Assembly: GCF_000719115.1 (NCBI RefSeq)
Contig: NZ_JOEA01000024.1
Span: 62,001-126,000 of the forward strand
Origin: Lentzea albidocapillata
GTDB lineage: Bacteria; Actinomycetota; Actinomycetes; Mycobacteriales; Pseudonocardiaceae
DNA: 64,000 nucleotides
Direction of reading: 5' to 3'
Positions 25,582-34,344 of the stretch are shown here, in pieces. Below the pieces are notes generated by a model that saw nothing but the letters and a program-made list of their open reading frames with translations, was not told where the DNA came from and made no database searches. The translations under genes were made by a program, and so were the position numbers. Each line of letters starts with the position of its first letter. Position 1 is the stretch's first letter.

Positions 25582-27537
25582 GTGACCCATTGCCCCTACT
25601 GCGCGCTGCAGTGCTCCATGAGCGTCATCGACGGCCAGGTGACACCTGGTCCCGGTGGGCTGTGCCAGAAGGGCTGGACGGCAGGGGAGCTGCTGCGCCA
25701 TCCCGGCCGGCTCACCACGCCTCTCCTGCACGGCCGGCCGGTGTCGTGGGACGAGGCACTGGACTTCGTGGCCGCGCGGATCACCTCCTGCGAACCCGAC
25801 GAGGTCGCCGTGTTCGGCGGCGGCGGGCTGACGAACGAGAAGGCCTACGCGCTGGGCAAGTTCGCGCGCGTCGCGTTGAAGACCTCGCAGATCGACTACA
25901 ACGGCCGGTTCTGCATGTCGTCGGCCGCCGCCGCGGGCAACAGGGCGTTCGGGCTGGACCGCGGGCTGCCGTTCCCCCTGACGGACCTGCGCGGCGCCGA
26001 CACCGTGCTGCTGGCGGGCTCGAACCCGGCTGAGACGATGCCGCCGTTCCTGCGGCACCTCGAAGGCGCGCGGCTGATCGTCATCGACCCGCGGCGCACG
26101 CCGACCGCCGAGCGCGCGACGTTGCACCTGCAGCCCGCGCCGGGCACGGACCTGGCGCTGGCGCTGGGGTTGCTGCACACGGCGGTCATCGAGGGCGTGA
26201 TCGACAAGGAGTACATCTCCTCGCGGACCTCAGGTTTCGACGACGCGTGGCGGGTGGCGGCGGGGTGGTGGCCCGAGCGGGCCGAACGCGTCACGGGCGT
26301 GTCCGCCGCGGACCAACGCGCTGCCGTGCACATGCTGGCCGGGCGCTCGTACGTGCTGACCGGGCGCGGCACCGAGCAGCACGCGTCCGGCACGGACAAC
26401 GTCTCGGCGTGGATCAACCTGGCGCTGGCACTGGGTCTGCCCGGTCGCACCGGTTCGGGGTACGGCTGCCTGACCGGGCAGGGCAACGGCCAGGGCGGCC
26501 GCGAGCACGGGCAGAAGGCCGACCAGCTGCCGGGGTACCGCAAGATCGACGATCCCGTTGCGCGGCAGCACATCATGGACGTCTGGGGCGTCGACTGGCT
26601 GCCCGGTCCGGGGCGCAGCGCGTACGAGTTGCTGGTCGCGGACGACATCAGGGCGATGCTGGTGTTCGGCAGCAATCCGGTGGTGTCGGCGCCGCGGGCG
26701 TCCGGTGTCGTCGACCGGTTCAAGGCGCTGGACCTGTTGGTGGTGGCGGACTTCGTGATGTCGGAGACCGCCGCGATGGCCGACGTCGTGTTCCCGGTGA
26801 CGCAGTGGGCCGAGGAAGACGGCACGATGACCAACCTCGAAGGCCGGATCATCAGGCGCCGCAAGGCACTCGACCCACCCGCCGGGGTGCGCAGCGACCT
26901 GGAGTTGTTGCAGGGCCTCGCCTCGCGGCTCGGTGTGGGCGAGAAGTTCCCGGTGGCGCCGGTCGAGGTCTTCGAGGAGTTGCGACGGGCGTCCGCCGGC
27001 GGTCTGTCGGACTACTCCGGCATCACCTACGAGCGGCTGGAGTCCGAGCAGCTGCACTGGCCGGTGCCGTCGGTGGATCATCCCGGCACGCCAAGGCTCT
27101 TCCTCGACCGGTTCACGCATCCCGACGGCCTGGCGCGGTTCATCCCGGTCGACCACCGCGGCCCCGCCGAGCCGCCGGACGAGGAGTTCCCGTTGCAGGC
27201 CACCACCGGGCGCGTCCTGCAGCACTACCAGTCGGGAGCGCAGACGCGGCGGATCGGCGAGCTGATGAAGGCCGTCCCCGAGATGTACGTCGAGGTCCAC
27301 CCGGACACGGCTGCGCGAGCCGGCCTCGCTTCCGGCGAGTCCGCACACGTCGTGTCCAGACGGGGAACGGTGACGGCGGTCGTGCGGTGCGTGCCGAGCA
27401 TGCGCGCCGACGCGGTGTTCCTGCCGTTCCACTTCCCCGGTGACGGGCGGGCGAACCTGCTCACCAACCCCGCGCTCGATCCCACGAGCCGGATGCCCGA
27501 GTTCAAGGTATGCGCGGTTCGATTGGAGCGGGCATGA
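25582..27537 (+). CDS. nasA: Assimilatory nitrate reductase, catalytic subunit
   Basis: A 651-residue molybdopterin oxidoreductase. The N-terminus has the [4Fe-4S] ligands Cys4, Cys7, Cys11 and Cys28 (MTHCPYCALQC, GLCQKG). Later blocks include NGRFCMSSAAAAGNRAFG (bearing the Mo-ligand Cys), GSNPAETMPPF, GQGNGQGGREHG and a C-terminal molydopterin-binding domain with HPDTAARAGLASGE. It reduces nitrate to nitrite in the cytoplasm for nitrogen assimilation. Its stop overlaps the start of the next gene (ATGA), which encodes the likely electron donor. Confidence 0.93.
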   Translation: MTHCPYCALQCSMSVIDGQVTPGPGGLCQKGWTAGELLRHPGRLTTPLLHGRPVSWDEALDFVAARITSCEPDEVAVFGGGGLTNEKAYALGKFARVALKTSQIDYNGRFCMSSAAAAGNRAFGLDRGLPFPLTDLRGADTVLLAGSNPAETMPPFLRHLEGARLIVIDPRRTPTAERATLHLQPAPGTDLALALGLLHTAVIEGVIDKEYISSRTSGFDDAWRVAAGWWPERAERVTGVSAADQRAAVHMLAGRSYVLTGRGTEQHASGTDNVSAWINLALALGLPGRTGSGYGCLTGQGNGQGGREHGQKADQLPGYRKIDDPVARQHIMDVWGVDWLPGPGRSAYELLVADDIRAMLVFGSNPVVSAPRASGVVDRFKALDLLVVADFVMSETAAMADVVFPVTQWAEEDGTMTNLEGRIIRRRKALDPPAGVRSDLELLQGLASRLGVGEKFPVAPVEVFEELRRASAGGLSDYSGITYERLESEQLHWPVPSVDHPGTPRLFLDRFTHPDGLARFIPVDHRGPAEPPDEEFPLQATTGRVLQHYQSGAQTRRIGELMKAVPEMYVEVHPDTAARAGLASGESAHVVSRRGTVTAVVRCVPSMRADAVFLPFHFPGDGRANLLTNPALDPTSRMPEFKVCAVRLERA

Positions 27538-28979
27538 GGCGAGTCGTGATCGTCGGGTACGGCATGGCGGGTGCGCGGCTGGCGGACGAACTCCGGCGGC
27601 GCGATCAGGACATCTCCATCACCGTCGTGGGCGCGGAACCGCACGCCGCGTACAACCGCGTGCTGTTGTCGACGGTGGTGGCGGGCACGATGACGCCCGA
27701 GTCGACGCGGCTGCACGACGAGAGGTGGGCGGACGAGCACCGCGTCGACCTGCGGCTGGGCTGGGAAGTCAGGGAGGTCGACCGCGCTGCGCGCACCGTG
27801 GTGGTCGGCAGGGCAGGCGGTGATCCGGAGCCGGCCATTCCTTACGACGCCCTCGTTCTCGCCACCGGCAGCGTCCCCTGGGTGCCACCGGCCGAAGGCC
27901 TCACCGAGGACGGCAGGCTCGCCCCCGGCGTCGTCGCCTTCCGCACCCTCGACGACTGCGCCCAGATCGAGGCCAAGGCAGGCAAGGGCATGCCCGTCGC
28001 CGTCCTCGGCGGCGGTCTGCTCGGCATCGAGGCCGCCCGTGGCCTGGCCGGACGCGGCTGCCTGGTCACGGTCGTCCACCCCGTCGGCCACCTCATGGAA
28101 CGTCAGCTCGACCCCGCTGCCGGTGGCGTGCTCGCCCGCACGCTCGGCAAGCTCGGCATCGAGTTCCGCCTGAACTCCATGGCCACCAAGTACCTGCCCG
28201 GCGACGGCCTGATCCTCGACGACGGCACGCACGTCCCCGCCGAACTCGTCGTGGTCTCCGCTGGCGTGCGCGCCGAGACGTCGCTGGCGGTGCGGGCAGG
28301 CCTGACCGTCGACCGCGGCATCGTCGTGGACGACGCGCTGCGCACCAGCGATCCGCGCATCCACGCGATCGGTGACTGCGCCCAGCACCCCGGCACGGTG
28401 TCGGGCCTGGTGCAGCCCGCGTGGGACCAGGCCGCCGTGCTCGCGGACCGCCTGACCGGCACGGACCCGTCCGCTCGCTACCGGGGCACTTCCGTTGTCA
28501 CGCGGCTGAAAGCGCGTGACATCGACCTCGCGGCGCTGGGTGACGTGCACACCGATGTGGACTGTCCGGACTCGGAAGTCCTGTGTTTCCAGGAACCTTC
28601 GCGCGGCCGGTACGCCAAGCTCGTGCTGCGCGACGACCGGGTGACGGGCGCGATCGTGCTCGGTGCGCCGGACGCGGCGGCCACGATCACCCAGCTCTAC
28701 GACCGCGGCATCCCCGCGCCGACCGACCGCCTGGCGTTGCTGCTGGGACGTGCGTTGCCCGCCGAGGCCGCGTCGCCCGCCGATCTGCCGTCCAGCGCGG
28801 TGATCTGCCGGTGCAACACCGTCTCCAAGGGACAGATCGTGTCGGCCTGGCGTGCGGGCGCGGAGTCGTTGCCGCAGCTCGCGGAGGCCACCCGCGCGAC
28901 CACGGGCTGTGGTGGCTGCAAGGACGCGGTGTGCGGGTTGCTCGACTGGCTCGGAGCCTCACAGCCCGCTCCGGCCTGA
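27534..28979 (+). CDS. nasB: NAD(P)H/FAD reductase subunit with [2Fe-2S] C-terminal domain for nitrate reductase
   Basis: A 481-residue protein. A pyridine-nucleotide-disulfide reductase core has VVIVGYGMAGARLADEL (FAD) and VAVLGGGLLGIEAARGL (NAD(P)H) and ends in GDCAQHP. The C-terminal 55 residues form a BFD-type [2Fe-2S] domain: ICRCNTVSKGQIV and TTGCGGCKDAVCG. It resembles the N-terminal part of NirB without the siroheme half. It should pass electrons from NAD(P)H to NasA. The ATG at 27534 overlaps the nasA stop. The symbol is by analogy with Bacillus NasB. Confidence 0.87.
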   Translation: MRRVVIVGYGMAGARLADELRRRDQDISITVVGAEPHAAYNRVLLSTVVAGTMTPESTRLHDERWADEHRVDLRLGWEVREVDRAARTVVVGRAGGDPEPAIPYDALVLATGSVPWVPPAEGLTEDGRLAPGVVAFRTLDDCAQIEAKAGKGMPVAVLGGGLLGIEAARGLAGRGCLVTVVHPVGHLMERQLDPAAGGVLARTLGKLGIEFRLNSMATKYLPGDGLILDDGTHVPAELVVVSAGVRAETSLAVRAGLTVDRGIVVDDALRTSDPRIHAIGDCAQHPGTVSGLVQPAWDQAAVLADRLTGTDPSARYRGTSVVTRLKARDIDLAALGDVHTDVDCPDSEVLCFQEPSRGRYAKLVLRDDRVTGAIVLGAPDAAATITQLYDRGIPAPTDRLALLLGRALPAEAASPADLPSSAVICRCNTVSKGQIVSAWRAGAESLPQLAEATRATTGCGGCKDAVCGLLDWLGASQPAPA

Positions 28980-28984
28980 TGTGC

Positions 28985-29002
28985 GGCGGAGTTGCCTCCG
29001 CC
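28985..29002 (+). other. Small hairpin before narK
   Basis: GGCGGAG and CTCCGCC pair around a TTGC tetraloop, five bases after the reductase stop. There is no T-run, so it is an mRNA-processing or weak attenuation site at best. The 99-base gap up to narK shows no gene. Confidence 0.35.
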
Positions 29003-29078
29003 GTCACCGCCCAGAACGCCTCGGTAATGCGCGGTTCCTAGATTTTCGGGCAACGCCGACCCCGCGGAGGACTTCAAG

Positions 29079-30380
29079 ATGAGCTGGATCGACCACTGGG
29101 AGCCGGAGAAGCCCGAGTTCTGGGAGAACAAGGGCAAGCGGATCGCCCGCAAGAACCTCGTGTTCTCCATCCTCGCGGAGAACCTCGGGTTCAGCGTCTG
29201 GGTGCTGATGAGCATCGTCGTCGTGAGCCTCGGCTCCGTCGGCTTCGACTTCAGCGTCGGTCAGCAGTTCTGGCTGCTGATCGTGCCGAACCTGGTGGGC
29301 GCCGCGCTGCGGGTGCCGTACACGTTCGCGGTGCCGCGCTTCGGTGGCCGGCTGTGGACGACGATCAGCGCCGGGTTGCTGCTCATCCCGTGCACGATGC
29401 TCGCCTACGCGGTGTCGACGCCGGGCACGCCCTACTGGTTCTTCCTGCTGACCTCGGCCGCGATGGGCCTCGGTGGCGGCAACTTCTCGTCGTCGATGGC
29501 GAACATCTCGTTCTTCTACCCCGAGGGCAAGAAGGGCCTGGCGCTCGGCCTGAACGCGGCCGGCGGCAACCTCGGTGTCGCGATCACGCAGCTCCTCGTG
29601 CCGATCGTGATCACCGTCGGCACCGGGATCCACCTCGCCTACGCGGCGCTGATCTGGATGCCGTTCATCGTTCTCGCCACTGCCTGCGCGTGGTTCTTCA
29701 TGGACAGCCTCACCCAGGCCAAGCCGGACGGGCAGTCGTACCGGCTGGCGATGCAGAACCGGCACACCTGGGTTATGTCGTTCCTCTACATCGGCACCTT
29801 CGGCTCGTTCATCGGGTTCTCGTTCGCGTTCCCCTCGCTGATCAAGATCAGTTTCGTGGACTACAAGGGCTGGGTGGCGCTCGCGTTCCTCGGCGCGCTG
29901 ATCGGCTCGGTGGCCCGCCCGTTCGGTGGCTGGCTGGCGGACCGGATCGGGGGCGCGAAGGTGACGCTGGGGACGTTCGTCGGGCTCGCCATCGGCTCCG
30001 TCGGCGTGATCGTCAGTGTCGACGCGCACAACTTCGCGCTGTTCTTCGGCTCGTTCATCGCGTTGTTCGTGCTGGCGGGCGTGGGCAACGGCTCGACGTA
30101 CCGGATGATCCCGGCGATCTTCCGCACCCAGTCGGACGACGACAAGTCCGCGAAGCGCCAGGCCGCCGCCGTCGTCGGCATCGCGGGTGCGATCGGCGCC
30201 GCCGGAGGTGTGCTGGTGAACCTCGTCTTCAAGTTCTCGCTGGAGGGTTCGAAGACCCTGACGCCCGCGCTGACCGCGTTCCTGGTCTTCTACGGGCTCT
30301 GCGTCGGCACCACGTGGTGGTTCTACCTGCGGCGCAACGTGTTCGCGGCGCGTCCGTCGCTCGCCTACGCGGGCGTGTGA
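29079..30380 (+). CDS. narK: Nitrate/nitrite MFS transporter
   Basis: A 433-residue, twelve-helix major facilitator. The start MSWIDHWEPEKPEFWE is the usual NarK/NasA N-terminus. Family motifs are visible: GLGGGNFSSSMANISFFYP, then NAAGGNLGVAITQL (first nitrate signature) and GVGNGSTYRMIPAIF (second nitrate signature). It imports nitrate (or exchanges nitrate and nitrite) across the cytoplasmic membrane. It lies between nasAB and nirBD on the same strand, consistent with shared nitrogen control. Confidence 0.93.
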   Translation: MSWIDHWEPEKPEFWENKGKRIARKNLVFSILAENLGFSVWVLMSIVVVSLGSVGFDFSVGQQFWLLIVPNLVGAALRVPYTFAVPRFGGRLWTTISAGLLLIPCTMLAYAVSTPGTPYWFFLLTSAAMGLGGGNFSSSMANISFFYPEGKKGLALGLNAAGGNLGVAITQLLVPIVITVGTGIHLAYAALIWMPFIVLATACAWFFMDSLTQAKPDGQSYRLAMQNRHTWVMSFLYIGTFGSFIGFSFAFPSLIKISFVDYKGWVALAFLGALIGSVARPFGGWLADRIGGAKVTLGTFVGLAIGSVGVIVSVDAHNFALFFGSFIALFVLAGVGNGSTYRMIPAIFRTQSDDDKSAKRQAAAVVGIAGAIGAAGGVLVNLVFKFSLEGSKTLTPALTAFLVFYGLCVGTTWWFYLRRNVFAARPSLAYAGV

Positions 30381-30414
30381 CGCACGCCTCGCTGATCTGC
30401 GGAGAGAGTTTCCT

Positions 30415-30430
30415 TTAACACCCGCGAAAT
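30415..30430 (+). promoter_or_regulatory. Weak GlnR-like half site before nirB
   Basis: TTAAC-ACCCGC-GAAAT resembles a GlnR half-box GTNAC-N6-GAAAC with two mismatches. Only one half-box is seen. The position, 62 bases before nirB, is plausible for nitrogen control. Confidence 0.3.
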
Positions 30431-30455
30431 ACCGCGGACCTTGGGATGACACGCC

Positions 30456-30483
30456 GCCCGGTGAGCATACCGGGCGAAGGAGG
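30456..30483 (+). promoter_or_regulatory. Hairpin and Shine-Dalgarno of nirB
   Basis: GCCCGGT and ACCGGGC form a 7-bp stem around GAGCAT, ending one base before the strong Shine-Dalgarno AAGGAGG (30477-30483). An ATG at 30485 is too close to that site; ATG 30492, eight bases away, is the true start. Confidence 0.45.
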
Positions 30484-30491
30484 AATGCCCG

Positions 30492-32948
30492 ATGACCCAG
30501 ACTTTGGTCGTAGTTGGCAACGGCATGGTCGGCCACCGGCTCGTCGAGATCCTTCGTGACTCGTCCTGGCGGATCGTGGTGTTCGGTGAGGAGTCCCGTC
30601 CCGCCTACGACCGCGTCGCGCTGTCGTCCTATGTGGACAGCTGGAACTTCGCGGACCTGGAGCTGCCCGCACTGGGCGGCTGTGAGCTCCGGCTCGGCGA
30701 GAAGGCCGTGTCCGTGGACCGCGCCCGCAAGGTCGTCGTGGGCGCCTCGGGTGTCGAGGTCTCCTACGACGCCCTGGTGCTGGCCACCGGCTCGGTGCCG
30801 TTCGTACCGCCGGTGCCAGGTCGTGACCTGCCCGGTTGCCACGTCTACCGCACGGTCGACGACCTGGACGAGATCCGGGCGACCGTGGAGGAGGCTTCGC
30901 GCCCAGGGCGGCGTTCCGGCATGGTGCTCGGCGGTGGCCTGCTCGGCCTTGAGGCCGCCAACGCGTTGCGCGGCATGGGAGTCTCGCCGCACGTCGTGGA
31001 GCTGGCGCCGCGGCTGATGCCGATCCAGGTCGACGACGGTGGTGCCGGGCTGTTGAAGCGCCTGGTCGAGAAGCTCGATCTGACCGTGCACACCGGCACC
31101 TCCGCCTCCTCCATCGAACGCGACGGTTCGCGGTTGATCGCGAAGCTGGCCAGCGGACTCGAACTCGACCTGGACGTCGTGGTGTTCAGCGCCGGCATCC
31201 GGCCGCGCACCGACCTCGACCTGGGGCTGGAGCTGGGGCCGCGCGGTGGTTACCTGGTCGATGCGGCCTGCCGGACCTCCGACCCGCGCGTCTTCGCGAT
31301 CGGCGAGTGTGCGGCCGTAGAGGGTGTCACGTACGGGCTGGTGGCTCCCGGCTACTCGATGGCCGAGGTGGTCGCCGACCAGCTTTCCGGTGGTGCGCGG
31401 GTGTTCCCCGGCGCCGACGTGTCGACGAAGCTGAAGCTGCTCGGGGTGGACGTGGCGTCGTTCGGCGACGCGCACGCCCAGACCGAGGGCGCGCTCGAAG
31501 TCGTGGTCAACAACGCCGTCGCGGGCACCTACAGCAAGCTCGTGGTGTCGGACGACGCCCGCATCCTGCTGGGTGGCGTGCTCGTCGGTGACGCCTCGTC
31601 GTACCTGTCGCTGCGGCCGTTGGTGGGCAAGGAGGTTCCGGCCGCGTTGCTGCAGCCGGGCGGCGCCGTGGACGTCGAGATGCCTGCTGACGCGCAGGTC
31701 TGCTCCTGTCTCGCGGTCACGAAGCAGACGATCACCGACGCGATCCAGTCCGGCGTGGCGTGCGACGTGGCGGAGCTGAAGGCGTGCACCAAGGCCGGTA
31801 CGGGCTGCGGCTCGTGCGTGCCGATGCTGAAGAAGCTGCTGACCGACTGCGGTGTCGAGCAGTCCAAGGCGTTGTGCGAGCACTTCACGTACTCCCGCGC
31901 GGAGCTGTTCGAGATCATCCGGGCGACGCGCGTGGCGACGTTCTCCGCGTTGATCGAGAAGCACGGCACCGGACGTGGTTGCGACATATGCAAGCCCGCG
32001 GTGGCCTCGATCCTGGCGTCGCTGGGCAACGGGCACATCCTGGGCGAGACGCAGGTCTCGTTGCAGGACACCAACGACAGGTTCCTGGCGAACCTGCAGC
32101 GCAACGGCACCTACTCCGTCGTGCCACGCATCCCCGCCGGTGAGATCACGCCGGAGAAGCTGATCGTCATCGGCGAGGTGGCCCGCGACTACGGCCTCTA
32201 CACGAAGATCACCGGCGGCCAGCGGATCGACCTGTTCGGTGCGACCGTCGACCAGCTGCCGGAGATCTGGCGGCGGTTGGTCGACGCGGGCTTCGAGTCA
32301 GGGCACGCGTACGGCAAGTCGTTGCGCACGGTGAAGTCCTGCGTCGGCACGACCTGGTGCCGTTACGGCGTGCAGGACTCCGTCGGCCTCGCCATCGAGC
32401 TGGAGCTGCGTTACCGGGGGCTGAGGTCGCCGCACAAGCTCAAGTCGGCGGTCTCCGGCTGTGCCCGTGAGTGCGCCGAGGCGCGAGGCAAGGACTTCGG
32501 CGTGATCGCGACGGAGAACGGCTGGAACCTGTACGTCGGTGGCAATGGTGGGTTCACGCCCCGGCACGCCGACCTGCTGGTGTCCGATGTGGGCACCGAG
32601 GAACTGATCCGGATCATCGACCGGTTCCTGATGTTCTACATCCGCACGGCTGACCGGTTGCAGCGCACGTCGGTGTGGCTGGAGGGGCTCGACGGCGGGC
32701 TCGACCACCTGCGCGAGGTCGTCGTCGACGACAAGCTCGGCATCTGCGCCGAACTGGAGACCGCGATGGAGTCGCACGTCTCCGACTACGCCGACGAATG
32801 GCGTGGAGTGCTGGAGGACCCGGAGAAGCTGGCGCGGTTCACGTCATTCGTGAACGCGCCTGGTGTACCCGATCCCACGATCTCGTTCCGCGCTGAACGC
32901 GGTCAGCGCGTCCCCGTCTCCCTGGGCATCCCGGAGGTCGTCAGATGA
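30492..32948 (+). CDS. nirB: NADH-dependent nitrite reductase, large subunit
   Basis: An 818-residue NirB. In order: an FAD/NAD reductase domain (VVVGNGMVGHRLVE; VLGGGLLGLEAANAL), a [2Fe-2S] BFD domain (CSCLAVTKQTITDA, GTGCGSCVPM), and the nitrite/sulfite reductase half with NGTYSVVPRI. The siroheme-[4Fe-4S] ligands lie in VKSCVGTTWCRYG and SGCARECAEARGKD. It reduces nitrite to ammonium with six electrons from NADH. It is the first gene of nirB-nirD-nnaR-chelatase, all joined by ATGA overlaps. Length is normal. Confidence 0.95.
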   Translation: MTQTLVVVGNGMVGHRLVEILRDSSWRIVVFGEESRPAYDRVALSSYVDSWNFADLELPALGGCELRLGEKAVSVDRARKVVVGASGVEVSYDALVLATGSVPFVPPVPGRDLPGCHVYRTVDDLDEIRATVEEASRPGRRSGMVLGGGLLGLEAANALRGMGVSPHVVELAPRLMPIQVDDGGAGLLKRLVEKLDLTVHTGTSASSIERDGSRLIAKLASGLELDLDVVVFSAGIRPRTDLDLGLELGPRGGYLVDAACRTSDPRVFAIGECAAVEGVTYGLVAPGYSMAEVVADQLSGGARVFPGADVSTKLKLLGVDVASFGDAHAQTEGALEVVVNNAVAGTYSKLVVSDDARILLGGVLVGDASSYLSLRPLVGKEVPAALLQPGGAVDVEMPADAQVCSCLAVTKQTITDAIQSGVACDVAELKACTKAGTGCGSCVPMLKKLLTDCGVEQSKALCEHFTYSRAELFEIIRATRVATFSALIEKHGTGRGCDICKPAVASILASLGNGHILGETQVSLQDTNDRFLANLQRNGTYSVVPRIPAGEITPEKLIVIGEVARDYGLYTKITGGQRIDLFGATVDQLPEIWRRLVDAGFESGHAYGKSLRTVKSCVGTTWCRYGVQDSVGLAIELELRYRGLRSPHKLKSAVSGCARECAEARGKDFGVIATENGWNLYVGGNGGFTPRHADLLVSDVGTEELIRIIDRFLMFYIRTADRLQRTSVWLEGLDGGLDHLREVVVDDKLGICAELETAMESHVSDYADEWRGVLEDPEKLARFTSFVNAPGVPDPTISFRAERGQRVPVSLGIPEVVR

Positions 32949-33256
32949 TCGTCTGTGACTTTGACGTGTTGCGGCCGGAACAGGGCGTCGCCGCGTTGCT
33001 GCCCGACGGCTCGCAGGTGGCGGTGTTCCTGACCGCGGAAGGCTCGGTGCACGCGCTCGACAACATCGACCCGTTCAGCGGCGCCGCGGTGCTGTCACGC
33101 GGCATCGTGGGCGACCGCGGCGGCGTTCCCGTCGTGGTGTCACCGGTCTACAAGCAGGCGTTCGAGCTCGCGACCGGCAAGTGCCTGGAGGAACCTTCCG
33201 TCTCCGTTGCGGTGCATCAGGTGCGCGTGCGTGACGGAGTTGTGGAGCTGACATGA
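32945..33256 (+). CDS. nirD: Nitrite reductase small subunit
   Basis: A 103-residue Rieske-fold protein. LDNIDPFSGAAVLSRGIVGD and PVVVSPVYKQAFELATGKCL are the NirD versions of the Rieske loops; the usual Cys-x-His pairs are absent, as in other NirD proteins, so it carries no cluster. It is an accessory subunit of NirB. ATG overlaps the nirB stop and its own stop overlaps the nnaR start. Confidence 0.92.
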   Translation: MIVCDFDVLRPEQGVAALLPDGSQVAVFLTAEGSVHALDNIDPFSGAAVLSRGIVGDRGGVPVVVSPVYKQAFELATGKCLEEPSVSVAVHQVRVRDGVVELT

Positions 33257-34344
33257 CGGGTCCGCTGGCGGGCTTCACGATCGGCGTCACCGCGGCCCGC
33301 CGGGCCGACGAGCTCATCGCGATGCTGGAACGCAAGGGCGCCTCGGTGCTGCACGGTCCGGCGTTGCGGATCGTGCCGCTGCCCGACGACGCGACCCTGC
33401 ACTCCGCGACGCTGGAGCTGGTGTCGTCGCCCGTGGACGTCGTCGTCGCGACCACCGCGATCGGCTTTCGCGGGTGGTTCGAGGCCGCCGAGGGATGGGG
33501 ACTCGCCGGGCGTCTGCACCGGGCACTGGAAGGCGCCGTGGTCCTGCCACGTGGCCCGAAGGCCAAGGGCGCGGTCCGCGCGGCCGGCCTGGTCGAGGCC
33601 TGGTCGCCTTCGTCCGAGTCGAACGCCGAGCTGCTGCAGTACCTGCTGCGGATGGGCGTGTCGGGCAAGCGAATCGCCGTTCAGCTGCACGGCGAGCCGT
33701 TGCCGGACTTCGTGAACACGCTGGAGGCCGCTGGGGCTCTCGTGGTCGAGATTCCGGTTTACCGGTGGGAGCCGCCGGCTGATCTGGGGCCGTTGCAGCG
33801 GTTGATCGACGCCGTCCTCGCCGGGCAGGTGGACGCTTTGACGTTCACCTCGGCGCCTGCGGCTTCTTCTGTTCTGCGCACGGCTCCGGATTTCGGGGCT
33901 TTGGTTTCCTGTTTGCGGCGCGATGTTCTGGTGGTCGGTGTCGGGGCGATCACCGCGGGACCGTTGGTGGCCGCAGGGATTCCCGTTGTGCAGCCTGCCC
34001 GGTCGCGGATCGGGTCGATGGTGCGTGAGTTGGCGCTGGAGTTGCCCTCACGGGCGTTGCGGTTGCGGATCGCCTCTCGTGACATGGAGATGCGTGCGCA
34101 GGCCGTGGTGATCGACGGTGAGCTGCGGCCTGTCGCGCCTGCTCCCATGGCCGTGCTGCGGACTTTGGTGGCCGCTCGTGGCCGGGTGGTGTCGCGCCAG
34201 GACCTGTTGGCTGCCTTGCCTTCTGGTGGGGAAGAGCATGCCGTCGAGACGGCGATCGGGCGGTTGCGGACCGCTTTGGGGTCGCCGCAGATGGTGTGCA
34301 CGGTCGTGAAGCGTGGGTATCGGCTAGCGATGGAGCCTGCATGA
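33253..34344 (+). CDS. nnaR: HemD-like/winged-helix regulator of nitrate assimilation
   Basis: A 363-residue protein. Residues 1 to about 250 form a uroporphyrinogen-III synthase (HemD) fold (GPLAGFTIGVTAARRADEL; ALTFTSAPAASSVL). Residues about 268-360 form an OmpR-type winged helix (APAPMAVLRTLVAARGRVVS, TAIGRLRTALG, VKRGYRL). This fusion is NnaR, described in Streptomyces and Mycobacterium smegmatis as a regulator acting with GlnR on nitrite genes. It is encoded between nirD and the chelatase gene with ATGA overlaps at both ends. Whether the HemD half still makes uroporphyrinogen III or only senses a tetrapyrrole is open. Confidence 0.88.
   Translation: MTGPLAGFTIGVTAARRADELIAMLERKGASVLHGPALRIVPLPDDATLHSATLELVSSPVDVVVATTAIGFRGWFEAAEGWGLAGRLHRALEGAVVLPRGPKAKGAVRAAGLVEAWSPSSESNAELLQYLLRMGVSGKRIAVQLHGEPLPDFVNTLEAAGALVVEIPVYRWEPPADLGPLQRLIDAVLAGQVDALTFTSAPAASSVLRTAPDFGALVSCLRRDVLVVGVGAITAGPLVAAGIPVVQPARSRIGSMVRELALELPSRALRLRIASRDMEMRAQAVVIDGELRPVAPAPMAVLRTLVAARGRVVSRQDLLAALPSGGEEHAVETAIGRLRTALGSPQMVCTVVKRGYRLAMEPA

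Noticed and set aside
29003..29038. GlnR box upstream of narK (GTCAC-N6-GAACG)
   Set aside because: Only the first half-site fits; the second pair of half-sites is not recognisable, so it was not listed as a feature.
30485..30556. Short frame starting ATG 30485 just after the nirB Shine-Dalgarno
   Set aside because: It lies one base from the site, is out of frame with nirB and encodes no plausible peptide.
29004..32036. Long antisense frame over narK and nirB (about 1000 codons)
   Set aside because: Both sense genes are complete and well conserved; the antisense product has no domain pattern.
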